Assembly: GCA_030146365.1 (NCBI GenBank)
Contig: JASLBU010000121.1
Coordinates: 1 to 34,603, forward strand
Direction of reading: 5' to 3'
Origin: Candidatus Limnocylindria bacterium
GTDB lineage: Bacteria; Chloroflexota; Limnocylindria; QHBO01
Length of the DNA: 34,603 bases
Below, piece after piece: positions 15,961-23,967 of the stretch; position 1 is the stretch's first letter, and the number at the start of each line of letters is the position of its first letter. The notes under the pieces were generated by a model, which was not told the origin of the DNA, ran no database searches, and was given only the letters and a program-made list of their open reading frames with translations. The translations under genes were made by a program, and so were the position numbers.

Positions 15961-17229
15961 ATGGCCAGTCACAACCCGGTGGCGGAGGCTCCGAACATCT
16001 GGGCCGTCGCCCAGTCCCAGTTCGATCATGCCGCCGACAAGCTCGACCTCGACGACGGCATGCGGCGCGTGCTGCGGGTCCCGCAGCGGGAGCTGACGGT
16101 CAACTTCCCGGTCACCATGGACGACGGCAGCGTGCAGGTCTTCACTGGCCACCGCGTTCAGCACAACGTGAGCCGCGGGCCGGGGAAGGGGGGCATCCGC
16201 TACCACCAGGACGTGACGATCGACGAGGTCCGCGCCCTCGCGATGTGGATGAGCTGGAAGTGCGCGGTGGTGAACATCCCGTACGGTGGTGCCAAGGGCG
16301 GGGTCATCGTCGATCCCAAGAAACTGTCGATCCGCGAGGTGGAGGGCTTGACGCGCCGATTCACCACCGAGCTGAGCCCGCTCATCGGCCCTGAGCGCGA
16401 CATCCCGGCTCCCGACGTGAACACCAATGCCCAGACCATGGCCTGGATCATGGACACCTATTCGATGCACCACGGCTACACGATCCCCGGCGTGGTGACG
16501 GGCAAGCCGATCTCGGTCGGAGGATCCCTGGGGCGCAACGAGGCGACCGCGCGCGGCGCGGTGTTCACCCTGCAGCAGTGGGCGAAGGCCAAGGGCGAGC
16601 CGCTGGTCGGAGCACGCGTCGTGATCCAGGGCTATGGGAACGCCGGAAGCATCGCCGCCACCCTCCTGGCCGACGAGGGTGCGCGGATCGTCGCCGTCAG
16701 CGACTCGACGGGCGGCATCCACAACGCCGCCGGACTCGACCCCGCCAAGGTCAGCGCCTGGAAGCGCGAGCACGGGACGGTGGTTGGCTTCCCCGGGTCG
16801 ACGGAGGTGACGAACCAGGCGATCCTCGAGATCGAGTGCGACATCCTGGTGCCGGCCGCCCTCGAGAACCAGATCACGAAGCACAACGCGACCCGAATCC
16901 AGGCGAAGGTCGTCGCCGAGGCGGCGAACGGGCCGACGACCCCGGACGCGGACGAGATCCTGTACGACCGCGGCGTCTTCCTCATCCCGGACATCCTCTG
17001 CAACGCCGGGGGCGTGACGGTCTCCTACTTCGAGTGGGTGCAGGACATGCAGAGCTTCTTCTGGACCGAGGAGCGCATCAACCAGAGCCTCAAGGAGATC
17101 ATGGACCGCGCCTTCGAGGCGGTCCACGCCATGAGCGACCGCCACGAGGTCGACATGCGCACGGCGGCCTACATGGTTGCCGTCGCCCGCGTGGCCGAGG
17201 CCACGACCCTCCGCGGGCTCTACCCCTAG
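15961..17229 (+). CDS. Glutamate dehydrogenase (NAD(P), GdhA/GudB family)
   Basis: This 422-residue enzyme interconverts glutamate and 2-oxoglutarate plus ammonia. It has the substrate-binding GPGKGGIRYH, Lys100 (MSWKCAVVNIP) and the catalytic Lys112 (YGGAKGGVIVDP), the Asp of IPAPDVNTNAQTMAW, and the Rossmann motif VVIQGYGNAGSIAA followed by EAANGPTTPDAD. Its length suits the bacterial/archaeal hexameric type. The start at 15961 gives the usual N-terminus, but its ribosome-binding site AGGAGG (15940-15945) is 15 bases away, which is long; a non-canonical CTG at 15958 is the only nearer in-frame option. Three bases separate it from the next gene, so the two are cotranscribed. Confidence 0.94.
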   Translation: MASHNPVAEAPNIWAVAQSQFDHAADKLDLDDGMRRVLRVPQRELTVNFPVTMDDGSVQVFTGHRVQHNVSRGPGKGGIRYHQDVTIDEVRALAMWMSWKCAVVNIPYGGAKGGVIVDPKKLSIREVEGLTRRFTTELSPLIGPERDIPAPDVNTNAQTMAWIMDTYSMHHGYTIPGVVTGKPISVGGSLGRNEATARGAVFTLQQWAKAKGEPLVGARVVIQGYGNAGSIAATLLADEGARIVAVSDSTGGIHNAAGLDPAKVSAWKREHGTVVGFPGSTEVTNQAILEIECDILVPAALENQITKHNATRIQAKVVAEAANGPTTPDADEILYDRGVFLIPDILCNAGGVTVSYFEWVQDMQSFFWTEERINQSLKEIMDRAFEAVHAMSDRHEVDMRTAAYMVAVARVAEATTLRGLYP

Positions 17230-17232
17230 CCC

Positions 17233-17838
17233 ATGCTCGACCACGAAGAGCGGTTCCTGTTCCGGGAGGAGATCCAGAACCTGGCGACGGCGCTGGCCGA
17301 CCCCAGCCAGCTGGACAACGTCGAGGACCTGCTGGCCGAGGTCACGACCAGCCCCCGCTTCGACGCCGATGTCTTCACCCTCGAGCGTTCGCTGCAGGTG
17401 ATGCTGGGCGCGCGGGCGGGGTCCACGCTGGTCGGCATCCTGACGGTTGACCGCGGCGTCTTCGAGGAGCTGGGGGAGATGGGCCTGCCGCCGGATGTCC
17501 AGGAGCGGCTCGTCAGCTGGCGCGCGCGCTTCGGGCTCGTGATCGACAATGCCCTGAACTTCCTCAACAACCCCGACGGCATCCAGGGCCACAACTTCGG
17601 GACGCAGGTGTCGCACACCGACTCCGGCCTGACGCTCCAGGGCCGCCTCACGCTGGTGCGATACAACAACGAGCCGCAGTTCTTCATCGCCGATGCCGAC
17701 GTCCTGCTCAGCGTGGCGGCGGACATGCTGGAGCGTCTCGGGGAGCACCTCCAGCCTGAGATGGTCGACGCGGAGCTCATCGGCCGCCTGCGAGAGGGCG
17801 TCGAGCTCGTCGAGCGGCGGTCGAAGCCGCGCCCCTGA
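17233..17838 (+). CDS. Conserved-looking protein of unknown function between gdh and a DRTGG protein
   Basis: I do not recognise this 201-residue soluble protein. It begins with an acidic, mostly helical region (DHEERFLFREEIQNLATALA), has a central part with VDRGVFEELGEMGLPPDVQE, and then a beta-rich stretch containing the short repeat-like TLQGRLTLVRYNNEPQFFIA. It ends in two amphipathic helices and a basic tail. There is no signal peptide, membrane helix, zinc motif or nucleotide-binding motif. The ATG is three bases after the glutamate dehydrogenase stop and the next gene starts ten bases after its end, so all three share an operon. A role linked to glutamate or acyl-phosphate metabolism is only a guess from position. 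Confidence 0.7.
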   Translation: MLDHEERFLFREEIQNLATALADPSQLDNVEDLLAEVTTSPRFDADVFTLERSLQVMLGARAGSTLVGILTVDRGVFEELGEMGLPPDVQERLVSWRARFGLVIDNALNFLNNPDGIQGHNFGTQVSHTDSGLTLQGRLTLVRYNNEPQFFIADADVLLSVAADMLERLGEHLQPEMVDAELIGRLREGVELVERRSKPRP

Positions 17839-17848
17839 GCCGGGCGAC

Positions 17849-18946
17849 ATGGGCCGCGCATCGCGCCCGCGGCGCGTCTTCCTGGCAGCCACCGGGCAGA
17901 ATCGCGGCAAGACGACCACCAGCCTGGGGCTGCTGGCCGCGATCCGGGAACGAGGCCTGCGCCTGGGCTTCGTGAAGCCCGTGGGCCAGCGCTATCTCGT
18001 GGTGGACGGCACGCGGGCCGATGAGGACGCCGTGCTCATGAGCGAGGTGTTCGGCCTCCGGGACGCGCTCAACGACATGAGCCCCGTGACCCTGCCCCGG
18101 CACTTCACGACCGACTACGTCCTGGGCAGGGTGCGGGACGATCTTTCCGCCCAGGTCGGAGCCGCCTTCGACCGCGTGGCGCTGAACAAGGACGTGGTCG
18201 TCGTCGAAGGGACCGGGCACGCGGGCGTCGGCGCGGTGGTCGGACTGTCGAACGCCGCCGCGGCCGCCATGCTCGAGGCCGGCGTGATCATCGTGAGCGA
18301 GGGCGGCATCGGGCGCCCCATCGACGAGATTGTGCTCAACCGGTCACTGTTCGCGGCGCACGACGTGCGGGTGATCGGCGCGGTCGTGAACAAGGTCGAC
18401 GTCGAGTCGCACCCGGACCTGCCCCAGGTGCTCGCCCGCGGCCTCGGGCAGCACGGGATCGAGCTGCTGGGCTGCATCCCGTACTCCGAGCTGCTCGCCA
18501 ACCCCTCGCTCGACCTCATCGACACCCATCTGGAGGGCGAGCGGCTGGCCGGTGCGGCGACGCCGGGCCGGACCATCGGCCGTCTCGCCATCGGCGCGAT
18601 GCAGGCCGGTCATGCGATGGAGCTGATGCGCGATCGCACGCTCCTGATCACCCCCGGTGACCGGGACGACGTGATCCGGGCCGCGATCGAGCTCCACCGC
18701 CGTGACACCTCGAGGGTGATCGGCCTGGTGCTGACCGGCGGATTCCGCCCAGAGGCTGACCTGGTCGCGGAACTGCGGGCGGCGGAGCTGTACACCTACC
18801 TGGTGGAAACCGACACGTACCGGACGGCACAGGCCGTGGACGAGATCCTCGTGAAGACGCATCCGTCGGACGTCGAAAAGATCGCCACGATCATCGAGCT
18901 GGTTGACCGCGCGCTCGACGTGGACGACATCCTTGCCCGGCTCTAG
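17849..18946 (+). CDS. P-loop/DRTGG protein related to the N-terminus of phosphotransacetylase
   Basis: This 365-residue protein has two domains. The first (about residues 8-215) is a dethiobiotin-synthetase-like P-loop fold with ATGQNRGKTTTSLGL at the Walker A position and VVVVEGTGHAGVG as Walker B. The second (about 250-360) is a DRTGG domain starting RLAIGAMQAGHAMELM and continuing TLLITPGDRDDVIRAA. In long Pta enzymes these two domains come before the catalytic phosphotransacetylase domain and regulate it; here the catalytic domain is absent and the protein ends cleanly. Stand-alone versions are usually named phosphotransacetylase family protein, although they lack the enzyme part. The role is unknown, perhaps nucleotide-dependent regulation. 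The start at 17849 lies ten bases after the previous stop. Confidence 0.85.
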   Translation: MGRASRPRRVFLAATGQNRGKTTTSLGLLAAIRERGLRLGFVKPVGQRYLVVDGTRADEDAVLMSEVFGLRDALNDMSPVTLPRHFTTDYVLGRVRDDLSAQVGAAFDRVALNKDVVVVEGTGHAGVGAVVGLSNAAAAAMLEAGVIIVSEGGIGRPIDEIVLNRSLFAAHDVRVIGAVVNKVDVESHPDLPQVLARGLGQHGIELLGCIPYSELLANPSLDLIDTHLEGERLAGAATPGRTIGRLAIGAMQAGHAMELMRDRTLLITPGDRDDVIRAAIELHRRDTSRVIGLVLTGGFRPEADLVAELRAAELYTYLVETDTYRTAQAVDEILVKTHPSDVEKIATIIELVDRALDVDDILARL

Positions 18947-18973
18947 GGAGTGCGGTCGAGGAGAAGACGAAAT

Positions 18974-19006
18974 GGGAGGCCGGACGTGGGCACTCGCCGG
19001 CCTCCC
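18974..19006 (-). terminator. Terminator of the CoA operon (minus strand)
   Basis: GGGAGGCCGG (18974-18983) pairs perfectly with CCGGCCTCCC (18997-19006). On the minus strand the stem is followed by ATTTCGTCTTC, a moderate T-rich tail. It lies about 100 bases past the panC stop codon, between two convergent operons, so it probably ends coaX-coaBC-panC transcription. Confidence 0.6.
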
Positions 19007-19014
19007 GGGCACCG

Positions 19015-19049
19015 GCGACGCGGTGCGGCCGTGGGCGGCCGCGCGTCGC
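19015..19049 (+). terminator. Second strong hairpin in the convergent gap, possible plus-strand end site
   Basis: GCGACGCG (19015-19022) pairs with CGCGTCGC (19042-19049), with a second stem inside (CGGCCG 19026-19031 with 19036-19041, loop TGGG). No T-run follows on either strand. Its position after the plus-strand gene ending at 18946 suggests transcript-end formation or protection. The rest of this 162-base gap shows no gene. Confidence 0.45.
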
Positions 19050-19108
19050 AGTGACAGCCGGATCATACGGTGGGCGTGATCGACGGCACTAGTACTTTGG
19101 AGGGCGCG

Positions 19109-19963
19109 TCAGGCCACGTCCCAGGCGAGCGGCATGTTGTCGGTCAGCCGCGTCCGTCCGATCCAGACGGCGAGCAGCGCGAGCGCCGGCCCCGTGACCC
19201 GCTGCAGCTCCGCGAGGCTGGACGCGTCCGCGACGCTCACGTAGTCGATGCGGGCGCGCGGCTCGGTGGCCAGCGCGGACTGCATGCGCCAACGCAGCAC
19301 CTCGGCTGAACGCTCCCCGGCGTCGTAGGCGTCCTTGGCCGCCGTGAGCGCCGCGTACAGGCAGGTGGCGGCGACCCGCTCCTCGATGCCCAGCGTCGCG
19401 TTGGCGCTCGAGATCGCCAGTCCGTCATCGTCGCGGAGGGTCGGGCACACGACCAGCTCGACGTTGAGGAACAGGTCGCGCAGCATCCTCCGCACGATGA
19501 CCACCTGCTGCGCGTGCCGCTGCCCCAGGTACAGCCGGGCCGGCCCGACCAGGTTGACGAGCTTCAGCATCACCGTCGTCAGCCCGTCCAGGTGCCCCGG
19601 CCGGGAGGCGCCCTCCAGCTGGCGGGTCAGGCCCTCCACGGTCACCCGTGTCGTGTCGTCCGGCGGGTAGAGCGCTCCAGAGTCCGGCACGAAGGCGATG
19701 TCGGTGCGCGCGTGCTCGAGGAGCGCGAGGTCGCGAGCCTGGTCGCGCCGGCCCGTGGAAGGCTCGTCGAGCGACCGAAACGCGCCCGGGTTGAGGAAGC
19801 TCGACACCACCACGCAGCCGTTGTCGGCCCGTGCGCGCTCGACGAGCGACAGCTGGCCCGCGTGGAGCATGCCCATCGTCGGCACGAATCCCACGCTGTC
19901 GCCGGCGATGCGGCGGGCGAGGATGGCGGTCCGCAGCTCCTCGGTGCGATGGACGACGATCAC
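19109..19963 (-). CDS. panC: Pantothenate synthetase (PanC) homologue with altered active site
   Basis: This 284-residue protein is full length and clearly PanC-like: FVPTMGMLHAG, SSFLNPGAF, PGHLDGLTTVMLKLVNLV, then GQRHAQQ and DGLAISSAN. PanC joins pantoate and beta-alanine with ATP to make pantothenate. Several residues that are close to invariant are changed. The HxGH motif reads HAGQ (Gln37), the pantoate-binding NPTQF reads NPGAF (Ala61), the GxKD motif reads GQRH (Arg149, His150), and SSRN reads SSAN (Ala187). His34, Asn58, Gln152, Gln153 and both Ser185/186 remain. The frame is intact and the gene is coupled to coaBC by a GTGA overlap, so it is not an obvious pseudogene. It may be inactive, weakly active, or act on another substrate. 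Confidence 0.85.
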   Translation of the reverse strand: MIVVHRTEELRTAILARRIAGDSVGFVPTMGMLHAGQLSLVERARADNGCVVVSSFLNPGAFRSLDEPSTGRRDQARDLALLEHARTDIAFVPDSGALYPPDDTTRVTVEGLTRQLEGASRPGHLDGLTTVMLKLVNLVGPARLYLGQRHAQQVVIVRRMLRDLFLNVELVVCPTLRDDDGLAISSANATLGIEERVAATCLYAALTAAKDAYDAGERSAEVLRWRMQSALATEPRARIDYVSVADASSLAELQRVTGPALALLAVWIGRTRLTDNMPLAWDVA

Positions 19964-21228
19964 GTGCCGCGGCGGCGGCGCGGCGACGAGGGTGTCGCGG
20001 CGTCGCGCGCATGCCGGTATCGGTCGCCGATGAGGTCCCAGAGCCGTTCCGCGACCTGCCGCTTCGGAAGCATCGGCCAGTCGGTCAGCGCGCCCTCGGC
20101 GCCGAACACCGTCACCTTGTTCTCGTCGGAGCCGATGGCGTCGAACGGCCCGCCCACCACATTGCCCACGATCAGGTCCAGCCCCTTGTCGCGCAGCTTC
20201 GCGGCCGCGTTCGCCTCGAGGTCGTTGGACTCGGCCGCGAAGCCGATGAGGAACGGGCGGACGTCGTCCGGCATCTCACCGACCTCTGCCACGATGTCCG
20301 GGTTTGGGACGAGCTCGATCTGGAGGTTCTCGCCGGATCGCTTGATCTTGCGCTGGCTCGCCCGTGCCGGCGCGAAGTCGGCGACCGCGGCCGCCATCAC
20401 CAGGATGTCGGCCCCCGGCGCCGCGCGCAGGACCGCCTCGCGCATCGCCTGGGCGGTGGTGGCGTCGACGACGGTGACCCCGCGTGGCGCGGTGACGCTC
20501 ATGGCTCCGGCGATGAGGGTGACCGATGCGCCGCGGTCGCGGGCAGACTCAGCGACGGCCGCTCCCATCTTGCCGCTGCTCCGGTTGCCGATGAAGCGCA
20601 CGGGGTCGAGGGGCTCGCGTGTGCCTCCGGCGCTCACCACGACGTGGAGGCCCTCGAGGTCGCCCGACCGGGCGAAGAGATGCTCGACCGCTTCGACGAT
20701 CGACGACGGCTCGGCCAGGCGCCCGATCCCGGTCAGCCCGGAGGCGAGCTCGCCGACTTCGGGTTCTACCAGCACGTAGCCGAACTCTCGGAGCGTGCCG
20801 ACGTTGCGCTGCGTCGCCGGATGCGTCCACATGCCCGCATCCATGGCGGGCGCCACGATCACGGGGGCGCGGCTCGCGCAGGCGATGGCGGTCACGGCAT
20901 CGCCGACCAATCCCGCCGCAAGCTCGCCGAGGAGGTTCGCGGTTGCGGGCGCCAGCACGATCGCATCGGCGGCCTCCGCGAGCTCGATGTGCGCGATCTG
21001 CTGATCGGCGTCCAGCTCGAAGACGTCATCCAGCACCGGGCGGTGCGTCAGGCTCTCGAAAGTCAGTGGCCCCACGAAGCGGGTGGCCGCCCCGGTCATC
21101 GCCACGTCCACCACCGCGCCGCGGTCGGCCAGCAGGCGGACGAGACTCACCGCCTTGTAGGCGGCGATGCTGCCGGAGACGCCGACGACGATCCGCCGCC
21201 CGGCGAGCGGGGCGTCAGGCTCGCTCAT
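19960..21228 (-). CDS. coaBC: Bifunctional phosphopantothenoylcysteine decarboxylase / phosphopantothenate-cysteine ligase
   Basis: This 422-residue fused enzyme makes 4'-phosphopantetheine from phosphopantothenate and cysteine. The flavin-dependent CoaC half (residues 1 to about 185) has GVSGSIAAYKA, the catalytic His in IAHIELAEAADAIVLAPATA, and PAMDAGMW at the substrate motif. The CoaB half has SAGGTREPLDPVRFIGNRSS, then AAAVADFAP and the Lys motif QRKIKR. Two positions differ from the E. coli enzyme: Asp in PAMDAGMW where E. coli has Asn, and Ser in ELASGLTGIGRLAEP where the mobile Cys lies. I recall the same pattern from Bacteroidetes enzymes, so it is probably functional. It overlaps coaX and panC by four bases each. 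Confidence 0.94.
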   Translation of the reverse strand: MSEPDAPLAGRRIVVGVSGSIAAYKAVSLVRLLADRGAVVDVAMTGAATRFVGPLTFESLTHRPVLDDVFELDADQQIAHIELAEAADAIVLAPATANLLGELAAGLVGDAVTAIACASRAPVIVAPAMDAGMWTHPATQRNVGTLREFGYVLVEPEVGELASGLTGIGRLAEPSSIVEAVEHLFARSGDLEGLHVVVSAGGTREPLDPVRFIGNRSSGKMGAAVAESARDRGASVTLIAGAMSVTAPRGVTVVDATTAQAMREAVLRAAPGADILVMAAAVADFAPARASQRKIKRSGENLQIELVPNPDIVAEVGEMPDDVRPFLIGFAAESNDLEANAAAKLRDKGLDLIVGNVVGGPFDAIGSDENKVTVFGAEGALTDWPMLPKRQVAERLWDLIGDRYRHARDAATPSSPRRRRGT

Positions 21229-22049
21229 GAACCGGCCCGCACGGCGGCACGGTCACGCTCGCGGAGGGCGTGCCAGGCGTAGCGGACGCCGCGCAGCGTG
21301 AGGTCCGGCTCCACGGCGTCGATGCCCGGCACCTCGCGCAGCCATGGCTGATGGGTGTACCCGCCCGTCGCGACCACGGTGACCCGGGCACCTGCCGGGG
21401 AGCGCTCGACCAGCTCGCCTCGCAGCGAGGTGAGCAGGCCACTGACCAGGCCGACGTAGCCGAGGACCGCGCCCGACTGCATTGCATGCACCGTGTTCGT
21501 GCCGATGGCCGTTGGCGGCCGCCGCAGCTCGATGCGCGGCAGCTTGCTGGCGCGCCCCACGAGCGCCTCCAGGCTGAGGCCCATGCCGGGGGCGATCGCG
21601 CCCCCGACGTAGGCTCCCTCCGCGTCCACGAGGTCGAAGTTCGTGCTCGTGCCCAGGTCGATGACGATGGCCGGCCCGCCGAACTCCGTCCGCGCCGCCA
21701 ACGCGTTGGCGAGCCGATCGGCGCCTGCCTCCGACGGGTGGTCGATTCGGATCCCCAGCACCCCGTCCAGGGACGTGGCATCGATGATCGCCGGCGCCAC
21801 ACCGATGCGCTCGGTGGCGAGCTGCTCCCACGTCTCGGTGAGCGGCGGCACCACGCTCGCCAGGGCGATCGCATCCAGCTGGTCGAGGCGATGGCCGTCG
21901 AGGGCGAGCAGCCCGGTCAGCATGGCGGCCACCTCGTCCGCGGTCGCGTTGGCACGTGTGATCGCGCGCCACGAACGCGCCAACCGGTCGTCCTCGAAGA
22001 GGCCGATCGTGACGTTGGTATTGCCGATGTCGGCCGCCAGCAGCTTCAT
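21225..22049 (-). CDS. coaX: Type III pantothenate kinase
   Basis: This 274-residue enzyme phosphorylates pantothenate with ATP at the start of CoA synthesis and, unlike type I enzymes, is not inhibited by CoA. It has the N-terminal phosphate-binding motif ADIGNTNVTIG, EAGADRLANA, and the second ASKHA motif IDLGTSTNFDLVD followed by GGAIAPGMGLSLEAL and ATGGYTHQ. The first Asp (DIGNTN) is the expected catalytic residue. It is the first gene of the operon coaX-coaBC-panC, with four-base overlaps throughout. A TACGAT box nine bases before the ATG and the lack of a ribosome-binding site suggest a leaderless message. Confidence 0.94.
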   Translation of the reverse strand: MKLLAADIGNTNVTIGLFEDDRLARSWRAITRANATADEVAAMLTGLLALDGHRLDQLDAIALASVVPPLTETWEQLATERIGVAPAIIDATSLDGVLGIRIDHPSEAGADRLANALAARTEFGGPAIVIDLGTSTNFDLVDAEGAYVGGAIAPGMGLSLEALVGRASKLPRIELRRPPTAIGTNTVHAMQSGAVLGYVGLVSGLLTSLRGELVERSPAGARVTVVATGGYTHQPWLREVPGIDAVEPDLTLRGVRYAWHALRERDRAAVRAGS

Positions 22050-22058
22050 GGCGGCCGT

Positions 22059-22064
22059 ATCGTA
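22059..22064 (-). promoter_or_regulatory. Possible -10 box of the CoA operon
   Basis: The minus strand reads TACGAT at 22064-22059, nine bases before the coaX ATG. It matches the TAnnnT pattern repeated before other starts in this window. No clear -35 is visible. Confidence 0.4.
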
Positions 22065-22105
22065 GCAGCCGGTCCCCGGCGCTCCGGGCCCTGCCGACCC
22101 GGTGC

Positions 22106-22111
22106 TAGACT
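22106..22111 (+). promoter_or_regulatory. Extended -10 promoter of the unknown protein / M16 peptidase operon
   Basis: TGC-TAGACT (22103-22111) is an extended -10 element. It gives a leader of about 20 nt before the ATG at 22139. It is divergent from the coaX promoter 42 bases away. Confidence 0.45.
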
Positions 22112-22138
22112 CGCCGACGATCCGCTACGAAGTGCCCG

Positions 22139-22648
22139 ATGTCCGAGGCGCGCGCCAAGCTCTACATCAATACCGGCGTCGTGACGTCCCGGGGCGACAT
22201 CTACAACATCCTTCGCCCCCTTCTGAAGCAGACGGTCAGCTACACCTACCACCGCGGCTCCAGGATCGAGTCGAGCGGGACCGGCTGGGTCGAGCGGATC
22301 GTGATCGACCACCCTGAGATCGCGTCCTATTTCACGCCGCTCGCCATCTGTCTGAACCTCGACTCCTTCGACTATCTCCAGTTCGACACGACCTCGGAGC
22401 AGCTGCTCGTCTACACGCTCGTCGTGGGCAACGAGCGCGTCGTCCTCGAATTCGCCTCGGCCGGGGCGCCTCGGCTCGGAACCGACCCGGACATCGCCGA
22501 TGCGAGCTCCGCGCACGGGCGCCCGCTGCCGCGCAACGCGGACGAGCTCGCCCGCGACCTGCGCTTCATCCAGATGGAACTGCTGATGTCGGCCGAGACC
22601 GATACCGCGGACAGGGAGCGATCGGACGAGGACGAGGACCGCGCGTGA
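22139..22648 (+). CDS. Unknown soluble protein, first gene of the M16 peptidase operon
   Basis: I recognise no family for this 169-residue protein. The first 110 residues look like a compact alpha/beta or beta domain, with INTGVVTSRGDIYNILRP, TYHRGSRIESSGTGWVER and LNLDSFDYLQFDTTSEQ. The end is acidic and charged (DTADRERSDEDEDRA). There is no signal peptide, membrane helix or metal motif. Many aromatic residues in the core suggest a real fold rather than random coding. The stop codon overlaps the GTG of the M16 peptidase gene (GTGA), so the two are coupled. This suggests a partner or regulator of the peptidase, but there is no direct evidence. Confidence 0.7.
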   Translation: MSEARAKLYINTGVVTSRGDIYNILRPLLKQTVSYTYHRGSRIESSGTGWVERIVIDHPEIASYFTPLAICLNLDSFDYLQFDTTSEQLLVYTLVVGNERVVLEFASAGAPRLGTDPDIADASSAHGRPLPRNADELARDLRFIQMELLMSAETDTADRERSDEDEDRA

Positions 22649-23967
22649 CGGTCCGCCCCATCCGCGAGCGGCGTCCGGTCGACCCCCACGTGCGCACGGT
22701 GCTCTCCAACGGCCTGCGTGCCGTCACGCAGACCATGCCCGGCGCACGCTCCGCGAGCGTCGCGCTCTTCGTGCCGGTCGGCTCTCGTCACGAGGACGAC
22801 CAGCACGCCGGCCTTTCCCACATCCTGGAGCACCTCGTCTTCAAGGGCACGCTCGGCCATCCGGAGGCCGGGGCCCTCTCGCAGCGAATCGAGGGCGTCG
22901 GGGGCAGCGTCAATGCCAGCACCGACCGTGAGCTGACGGTCTTCAGCGCCAAGGTCCCGGCCGCCCACCTCGACGTCGCGCTCGAGGCCGTGAGCGAGCT
23001 GGCGCTGCGGCCATTGCTGCGTGCCGCCGACCTGCGTGCCGAGAAGCCGGTCATCGTCGACGAGATCCGCATGTACGTCGATTCGCCCTCCGAGCACGTC
23101 TTCACGCTGTTCGACGAGATGCTCTATGGGCGGCATCCACTGGGACGGGAGATCGCCGGCACGATCGGTTCCGTGCGGCGCGCGACCCACCGATCGGTGG
23201 TCGACCACTGGCGAGCGGCGTACCGTCTCGACGGCATCGTGCTCGCGGCCGCCGGTGCCGTCCAGCACGATGTCGTGGCACGCCTCGCAGCCGGCTGGAC
23301 CGTCGACGGTGGCGGGACCGACGGCACGCGCCCGCTGGCTCGTCCGCGCATCGGTGCACCGCCCACGGCCGCGCCGGCCGGGGCGCTGCGCGTGTCCTAT
23401 CGGCGGCTCAGCCAGGGCAACCTCTGCCTGGGAATGCCGGCCGTGTCGCGCGACCACCCCGACCGGTGGGCCCTCGACCTCCTGGGGGCGGTGCTCGGCG
23501 ACGGGATGGGGAGCCGGCTGTTCATGGAGCTGCGCGAGCGCAGGTCGCTGGTCTACGACGTCTCGACGTTCGGGGCGACGTACGCCGATGCGGGGGCGTT
23601 CGGGGTCCATGCGGGGTTCGACCCGGAGGACGCAGAGCGGGTGGTGGCCGCCATCCTCGAGCAGCTCGACCGGATCGCGACGGAACGCGTGAGCGCCGGC
23701 GAGCTCGACCGCGCCCGTGCCTACACCAAGGGCCGCATGGAGCTGCGCATGGAGGATTCCGGCGCGGTTGCCGGCTGGATCGGGACGGGCGAGAGCCTGC
23801 TGCCGCGGATCCTGACCGTCGACGAGGTGGTCGAGCGCCTCGACGCGGTGACGGTGGACGATCTGCTCCGGGTGGGCCGCGACTACCTGGCCCCCGACCG
23901 CGCCCGGCTGGCCGTGCTTGGACCGTTTCGGTCGCGGAGGCGCTTCGAGCGCCTGCTCCGCGCATGA
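22645..23967 (+). CDS. M16B-family zinc metallopeptidase
   Basis: This 440-residue peptidase belongs to the mitochondrial-processing-peptidase-like M16B group. The inverted zinc motif HxxEH is present as HILEH (His59, Glu62, His63), and the downstream acidic segment EKPVIVDEIRMY (residues 133-144) holds the expected third ligand. The C-terminal half (about 230-440) is the paired inactive domain and has LFMELRERRSLVYDVS, the usual R/Y motif. No signal peptide is seen, so it should act in the cytoplasm on small peptides or processed fragments. It starts at the GTG at 22645, overlapping the previous gene by four bases. The stop overlaps the next gene's ATG in the same way. Confidence 0.93.
   Translation: MTVRPIRERRPVDPHVRTVLSNGLRAVTQTMPGARSASVALFVPVGSRHEDDQHAGLSHILEHLVFKGTLGHPEAGALSQRIEGVGGSVNASTDRELTVFSAKVPAAHLDVALEAVSELALRPLLRAADLRAEKPVIVDEIRMYVDSPSEHVFTLFDEMLYGRHPLGREIAGTIGSVRRATHRSVVDHWRAAYRLDGIVLAAAGAVQHDVVARLAAGWTVDGGGTDGTRPLARPRIGAPPTAAPAGALRVSYRRLSQGNLCLGMPAVSRDHPDRWALDLLGAVLGDGMGSRLFMELRERRSLVYDVSTFGATYADAGAFGVHAGFDPEDAERVVAAILEQLDRIATERVSAGELDRARAYTKGRMELRMEDSGAVAGWIGTGESLLPRILTVDEVVERLDAVTVDDLLRVGRDYLAPDRARLAVLGPFRSRRRFERLLRA

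Noticed and set aside
15949..17919. A 656-codon minus-strand frame opposite glutamate dehydrogenase and the unknown gene
   Set aside because: It is a shadow with no domain pattern. The plus-strand genes have clear motifs and overlaps.
19109..19963. panC as a decayed pseudogene
   Set aside because: The frame is full length, has no frameshift or stop, and is coupled to coaBC. Changed residues are point substitutions in an otherwise well-kept protein, so I call it an altered PanC.
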